DNA of 64,000 nt, from NCBI GenBank assembly GCA_016219375.1, contig JACRNC010000005.1, positions 1-64,000 of the forward strand. The letters run 5' to 3'. This DNA comes from Burkholderiales bacterium. GTDB lineage: Bacteria; Pseudomonadota; Gammaproteobacteria; Burkholderiales; Burkholderiaceae_C. Below are positions 60,485 through 64,000 of this stretch, one piece after another (positions within the stretch are counted from its first letter, which is position 1; the number at the start of each line of letters is the position of its first letter). Made by a program: the position numbers and the translations under genes. The notes beneath the pieces were generated by a model. It made no database searches and was not told the DNA's origin. It saw only the letters and a program-made list of their open reading frames with translations.

Positions 60485-61354
60485 ATGCCGCCTGCCACCG
60501 TCTCGTCGCCGACCGCGCTTGCGCCCATGCCGCAGGCCGACCGCGAATTCAGCTTCAGCACGGCCGACTTCGAGCGCGTGCGCGCGCTGATCTACCAGCG
60601 CGCCGGCATCAGCCTGCACGCGGGCAAGCAGGCGATGGTCTACAGCCGGCTGTCGCGCCGGCTGCGCGACACGGGCATGTCCAGCTTCTCGGCCTATCTG
60701 CAGTGGCTGGAGTCGGCTCACGGCCCGCAGGCCGAGCAGGAGTGGCAGGAGTTCGTGAACTGCCTCACGACCAACTTGACGGCCTTCTTCCGCGAGGAAC
60801 ACCACTTCGAGCTGCTGGCCCAGGCGCTCAAGGCCCGGCAGCACGGCGGCCATGCGCCGCGCATCTGGTGCAACGCCGCTTCCACCGGCGAGGAGCCGTA
60901 CTCCCTGGCCATCACTTTGGTCGAGTCACTGGGCCCGAACAGCGGCCGCATCCTGGCCTCGGACATCGACACCAACGTGCTGGCCACCGCACAGCGCGGC
61001 GTCTACGAGGCCGGCGCGCGGGGGCTGAGCCAGCAGCGGCTGCATGCGCACTTCCTGCGCGGCACCGGGGCCAATGCCGGCCGCATCCGCGTCAAGCCCG
61101 AGCTGGTCAAGTTGATCGAGTTCCGCGCCTTCAACCTGATGCAGGCCAGCTGGTCGCTGGGCGAGCCCTTCGACTATGTCTTCTGCCGCAACGTGATGAT
61201 CTATTTCGATGCGCCCACGCAGCGCCGCGTGCTGGAGCGCATGCACGGCGTGATGCGGCCCGGCGGCCTGCTCTTCGTCGGCCATTCCGAGAACTTCACC
61301 GACTCGCGCGATCTCTTCCGCCTGCGCGGCAAGACGGTCTACGAGCGGCTCTGA
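60485..61354 (+). CDS. cheR: Chemotaxis protein methyltransferase CheR
   Basis: A 289-residue SAM-dependent enzyme methylating Glu residues of chemoreceptors. N-terminal helical domain (FSTADFERVRALIYQRAGISLH, GKQAMVYSRLSRRLRDTG) and catalytic domain with TTNLTAFFREEHHFELL, WCNAASTGEEPYSLAI (SAM site), ASDIDTNVLATAQRGVY, and FCRNVMIYFDAPTQ. Start uncertain: ATG 60485 is used; ATG 60527 just before QADREFSF is nearly as good, and a TTG at 60401 would add a poorly conserved lead. Driven by the sigma-28 promoter upstream. Confidence 0.95.
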   Translation: MPPATVSSPTALAPMPQADREFSFSTADFERVRALIYQRAGISLHAGKQAMVYSRLSRRLRDTGMSSFSAYLQWLESAHGPQAEQEWQEFVNCLTTNLTAFFREEHHFELLAQALKARQHGGHAPRIWCNAASTGEEPYSLAITLVESLGPNSGRILASDIDTNVLATAQRGVYEAGARGLSQQRLHAHFLRGTGANAGRIRVKPELVKLIEFRAFNLMQASWSLGEPFDYVFCRNVMIYFDAPTQRRVLERMHGVMRPGGLLFVGHSENFTDSRDLFRLRGKTVYERL

Positions 61355-61368
61355 GACCTGTGCCGGCC

Positions 61369-62067
61369 ATGTCGCTGTCCGCATCGTCCTCCGCCCTGCC
61401 CAAGACCTCCGGCCTGGCTTCCTCGGGCCTGGCGCCGGCCGCCTCGCGCCCGCGCCTGGACCAGCTCAAGGCCCGCGTGCCCAAGCCGGGGGAGGCCTCG
61501 TTCTTCTACTACGACGCCCACTTCAAGACCGAGGCGGTCAAGGTGCTGCCCGGCGAGTACTTCGTCTTCGACGAGGACATCCTCATCATGACCACGCTGG
61601 GCTCGTGCATCGCCGCCTGCCTGTGGGACCGCAATGCGCGCATCGGCGGCATGAACCACTTCATGCTGCCCGACGGCGCGGGCAACGGCGTGGACTCCGG
61701 CCGCTACGGCTCCTATGCGATGGAGCTGCTGATCAACGAGATGCTCAAGAAGGGCGCCTCGCGCATGACGCTGGAGGCCAAGGTCTTCGGCGGCGGCGCG
61801 GTGATCAGCGGCATGAACACCATCAACGTCGGCGAGCGCAACACCGCCTTCGTGATGGACTACCTCAAGACCGAACGCATCCCGGTGGTGTCCAAGGATG
61901 TGATGGACATCTACCCGCGCAAGGTGTGCTTCCTGCCGGCCAGCGGCAAGGCGATGGTCAAGCGCCTGGCGCCCACGCATCCGGAGGCCATCGTCGCGCA
62001 AGACCGCATCGCCGCGCAGCGCGTGGTGCCGCCGCAGAGCGCCGCCGGCTCGGTGGAGCTGTTCTGA
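61369..62067 (+). CDS. cheD: Chemoreceptor glutamine deamidase CheD
   Basis: A 232-residue protein. After a 40-residue Ser/Ala lead it has FFYYDAHFKTEAVKVLPGEY, the catalytic Cys in TTLGSCIAACLWD and His in IGGMNHFMLPD, then AMELLINEMLKKGASRMTLEAKVFGGG and GERNTAFVMDYLKTERIPVV. It deamidates receptor Gln side chains to make methyl-accepting Glu. Located 14 bases after cheR and 33 before cheB. Confidence 0.95.
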   Translation: MSLSASSSALPKTSGLASSGLAPAASRPRLDQLKARVPKPGEASFFYYDAHFKTEAVKVLPGEYFVFDEDILIMTTLGSCIAACLWDRNARIGGMNHFMLPDGAGNGVDSGRYGSYAMELLINEMLKKGASRMTLEAKVFGGGAVISGMNTINVGERNTAFVMDYLKTERIPVVSKDVMDIYPRKVCFLPASGKAMVKRLAPTHPEAIVAQDRIAAQRVVPPQSAAGSVELF

Positions 62068-62100
62068 CGCACACGACGCAACAACAACAAGGCTCATCCC

Positions 62101-63189
62101 ATGTCCAAGACACGTGTGGTGGTGGTCGACGACTCGGCACTGGTGCGCAGCCTGCTGACCGAGATCATCAACCGCCAGCCCGACATGACCTGCATCGGCT
62201 CGGCGGCCGACCCCTATGCCGCGCGCGAGATGATCCGCAACCTCAACCCGGACGTGATCACGCTGGACGTGGAGATGCCGCGCATGGACGGCATCGACTT
62301 CCTGTCCAAGCTGATGCGGCTGCGGCCCATGCCGGTGGTGATGGTGTCCACGCTGACCGAGCGCGGCGCGGAGGTCACCCTCAAGGCGCTGGAGCTGGGC
62401 GCGGTGGACTTCGTGGCCAAGCCCAAGATCGGCGTGGCCGATGGGCTGCGCCTGCTGGCCGACGAGATCACCGACAAGGTGCGCATCGCGGCCAAGGCGC
62501 GCGTGAGCAAGCTGGTCGCGCCGCCGCCCGCGGCGGCCGCCGCCACGGATGCCGCGCGGCCCGTGCTGCCTGCGTCCATCGGCCGGCTGTCCACCGAGAA
62601 GCTCATCTTCATCGGCGCGTCCACCGGCGGCACCGAGGCCACCAAGGAAGTGCTGATGGCGCTGCCGCCGGACTCGCCCGCGGTGGTCATCACCCAGCAC
62701 ATGCCGCCGGGCTTCACCAAGAGCTATGCCGCGCGGCTGGACGGCCTGTGCCGCATCCGCGTGGCCGAGGCTCGCGACGGCGAGCGCATCCTGCCCGGCC
62801 ATGCCTACATCGCACCGGGTGGCCTGCACCTGAGCGTGGAGCGCTCGGGCGCCAACTACATCGCCCGCGTGCAGGACGGCGAGCCGGTCAACCGCCACAA
62901 GCCCAGCGTGGAGGTGCTGTTCAAGTCCGCCGCGCGCGTGGCCGGGCCCAATGCGGTGGCCATCATGCTGACCGGCATGGGCGCCGATGGCGCCAAGGCC
63001 ATGCGCGAGATGCGCGACGCCGGCGCCTATTGCGTGGCGCAGGACGAGGCCAGCTGCGTGGTCTTCGGCATGCCGCGCGAGGCGATCGCCGCCGGCGCGG
63101 TGCACGAGGTGCTGCCCCTCAAGGAGATCGCGCCGCACCTGATCGAGCACCTCAAGCGCACGGTGGGCACGGCGCTGAGCCGGGTCTGA
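62101..63189 (+). CDS. cheB: Chemotaxis response regulator methylesterase CheB
   Basis: A 362-residue two-domain enzyme: receiver with [12 protein letters not shown] and phospho-Asp56 ([12 protein letters not shown]), an Ala/Pro linker, and the methylesterase domain with catalytic Ser in [14 protein letters not shown], His in [17 protein letters not shown] and Asp in [16 protein letters not shown]. It removes methyl groups from receptors when phosphorylated by CheA. It ends the cheR-cheD-cheB operon. Confidence 0.97.
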   Translation: MSKTRVVVVDDSALVRSLLTEIINRQPDMTCIGSAADPYAAREMIRNLNPDVITLDVEMPRMDGIDFLSKLMRLRPMPVVMVSTLTERGAEVTLKALELGAVDFVAKPKIGVADGLRLLADEITDKVRIAAKARVSKLVAPPPAAAAATDAARPVLPASIGRLSTEKLIFIGASTGGTEATKEVLMALPPDSPAVVITQHMPPGFTKSYAARLDGLCRIRVAEARDGERILPGHAYIAPGGLHLSVERSGANYIARVQDGEPVNRHKPSVEVLFKSAARVAGPNAVAIMLTGMGADGAKAMREMRDAGAYCVAQDEASCVVFGMPREAIAAGAVHEVLPLKEIAPHLIEHLKRTVGTALSRV

Positions 63190-63190
63190 G

Positions 63191-63208
63191 GCGGGGCGCG
63201 CGCCCCGC
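63191..63208. terminator. 18-bp perfect palindrome between cheB and hemW
   Basis: GCGGGGCGCGCGCCCCGC is fully self-complementary and lies between convergent genes, two bases after the cheB stop. It lacks a T-tract; a bidirectional stem is the likely role. Confidence 0.45.
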
Positions 63209-63213
63209 GGCGT

Positions 63214-64000
63214 TCAGCCCGCGGCTTCGGGCAGGAAGAGCGCCTGCAGGTCGCTGAGGAAGTCGAAGCCACGGGTCGTGGGCCACACGCGCTGGAAGTC
63301 GCGCCCGATCAGGCCCAGCTTCTCGGCGCGCTGCAGTGCCGGCTCGATGCTGGATAACGCCAGCCCGGTGCGCGCGCGGTAGTCGTCCAGCGCAAAGCCG
63401 TCCGCCAGGCGCAGGGCGTTGAGCATGAACTCGAAGGGCAGGGCGTCGCGGCCGACCTCGTCGCTGTTGGACACCGCCTGGCCGGCCCGCGCGCGCTGCA
63501 TGTAGGTGGCCGGATCCCGCCAGCGCACCTGGCGCACCACGCGGTGCGGGAAGCTGAGCTTGCTGTGCGCGCCCGCGCCCAGCCCCAGGTAGTCGCCGAA
63601 CTGCCAGTAGTTCAGGTTGTGCTGGCAGCGGTGGCCTGCCCGCGCATAGGCGCTGACCTCGTAGCGCGTCATGCCGGCCGCGGCCGTGGCCTCGGTGATC
63701 GCATCCAGCATCGCGTAGGCCGTGTCGTCATCCGGCAGGGCCTGCTCGCCGCTGGGCGGCTGCGTGGCAAAGAGCGTGTTGGGCTCAAGAGTCAGGTGGT
63801 AGACCGACAGGTGCGGCGGCGCCAGCGCCAGCGCCTGGCGCAGGTCGGCCTGCAGCTCGTCCGGCGTCTGCCCGGGCAGGGCGTACATCAAGTCCAGATT
63901 GAAGGTGTCGAAGGTGCGCGCGGCTTCTTCTGCCGCGGCCAGCGCCTGCGCGCGGTCATGCACCCGGCCCAGCGCGTGCAGCTTGGCATCGTCGAAGCTC
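63214..64000 (-). CDS. hemW: HemW-like radical SAM protein (3' part)
   Basis: The C-terminal 261 residues of a coproporphyrinogen-oxidase-like radical SAM protein; the 5' end with the CxxxCxxC cluster lies outside the window. The visible frame begins SFDDAKLHALGRVHDRAQA and continues FNLDLMYALPGQTPDELQADL, SVYHLTLEPNTLF, GMTRYEVSAYARAGHRCQHNLNYW, FGDYLGLGAGAHSKLSFP and a winged-helix-like end LGLIGRDFQRVWPTTRGFDFL. These phrases fit HemW (haem chaperone) better than true HemN. Confidence 0.92.
   Translation of the reverse strand, partial: SFDDAKLHALGRVHDRAQALAAAEEAARTFDTFNLDLMYALPGQTPDELQADLRQALALAPPHLSVYHLTLEPNTLFATQPPSGEQALPDDDTAYAMLDAITEATAAAGMTRYEVSAYARAGHRCQHNLNYWQFGDYLGLGAGAHSKLSFPHRVVRQVRWRDPATYMQRARAGQAVSNSDEVGRDALPFEFMLNALRLADGFALDDYRARTGLALSSIEPALQRAEKLGLIGRDFQRVWPTTRGFDFLSDLQALFLPEAAG

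Noticed and set aside
59344-60561. An N-terminal extension of the FlhG-like ATPase frame to about 680 residues
   Set aside because: The extension runs antisense-free but out of frame through the GGDEF gene and is low-complexity; the ATPase starts at 59343 with an ATGA overlap.

Overview
The window is very GC-rich (roughly 70%), densely coded DNA. Its gene content resembles Burkholderiales of the Rubrivivax/Leptothrix/Ideonella/Sphaerotilus type: type VI secretion, a norCBQD cluster, SfnG/SsuD sulfur scavenging, CheR-CheD-CheB, and FlhG-like and GGDEF proteins. That placement is an inference from content; no 16S gene is present. No CRISPR array or intact insertion sequence was found.

Layout. 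(1) 1-8374 is a type VI secretion accessory locus. It holds the end of vgrG, a DUF4123 adaptor, two tandem copies of a DUF3304-type lipoprotein (candidate immunity), a Tle1-like DUF2235 phospholipase, a 5'-truncated Tle3-like lipase, and an unrecognised protein with a ketosynthase-like C-terminus. Between the lipoprotein copies is a scar of a second effector start codon region. (2) 8485-10242 is a chemoreceptor. (3) 10402-15852 (minus) is a nitric oxide reductase operon: a 41-residue membrane peptide, a two-haem NorC, NorB, NorQ and NorD. A manganese catalase (16149) and a ZIP metal transporter (17390) follow on the plus strand. (4) 18513-42855 is a large organosulfur scavenging region. It holds SfnC/DszC-like and DszA/SnaA-like monooxygenases, two sulfonate ABC systems with three binding proteins, SsuD, SsuE, SfnG, SfnB, a complete branched-chain-amino-acid-type ABC importer lying between sfnG and sfnB, and a porin. 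Two thioesterases, a TetR regulator and an AAA ATPase interrupt it at 24946-28187. (5) 42929-46385 holds oleate hydratase with its TetR regulator and a divergent nitroreductase. (6) 46429-52956 holds a triple-PAS hybrid histidine kinase, CcoG, a MocR-type regulator and YjbQ. (7) 53066-58002 is housekeeping: tRNA-Ser(CGA), serS, ispH, fkpB/slpA, radC and an Smr protein. (8) 58098-63189 holds a GGDEF / FlhG-like ATPase / truncated haemoglobin operon, divergent from cheR-cheD-cheB, which carries a near-consensus flagellar sigma-28 promoter. (9) The window ends inside a HemW-like gene.

How the genes fit together. The sulfur genes form a coherent pathway. Porin and ABC importers bring in sulfonates or sulfones, SsuE supplies reduced FMN, and SsuD, SfnG and the DszA/DszC-like enzymes cleave C-S bonds to release sulfite. 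The nor operon detoxifies or respires NO. The strongest leads for new biology are the rearranged T6SS effector-immunity array, the Liv-type importer inside a sulfone operon, the two-haem NorC with its small membrane partner, the GGDEF/FlhG/truncated-haemoglobin operon, and several palindromic operators and dispersed hairpin repeats. All functions are read from sequence patterns; no database search was possible.
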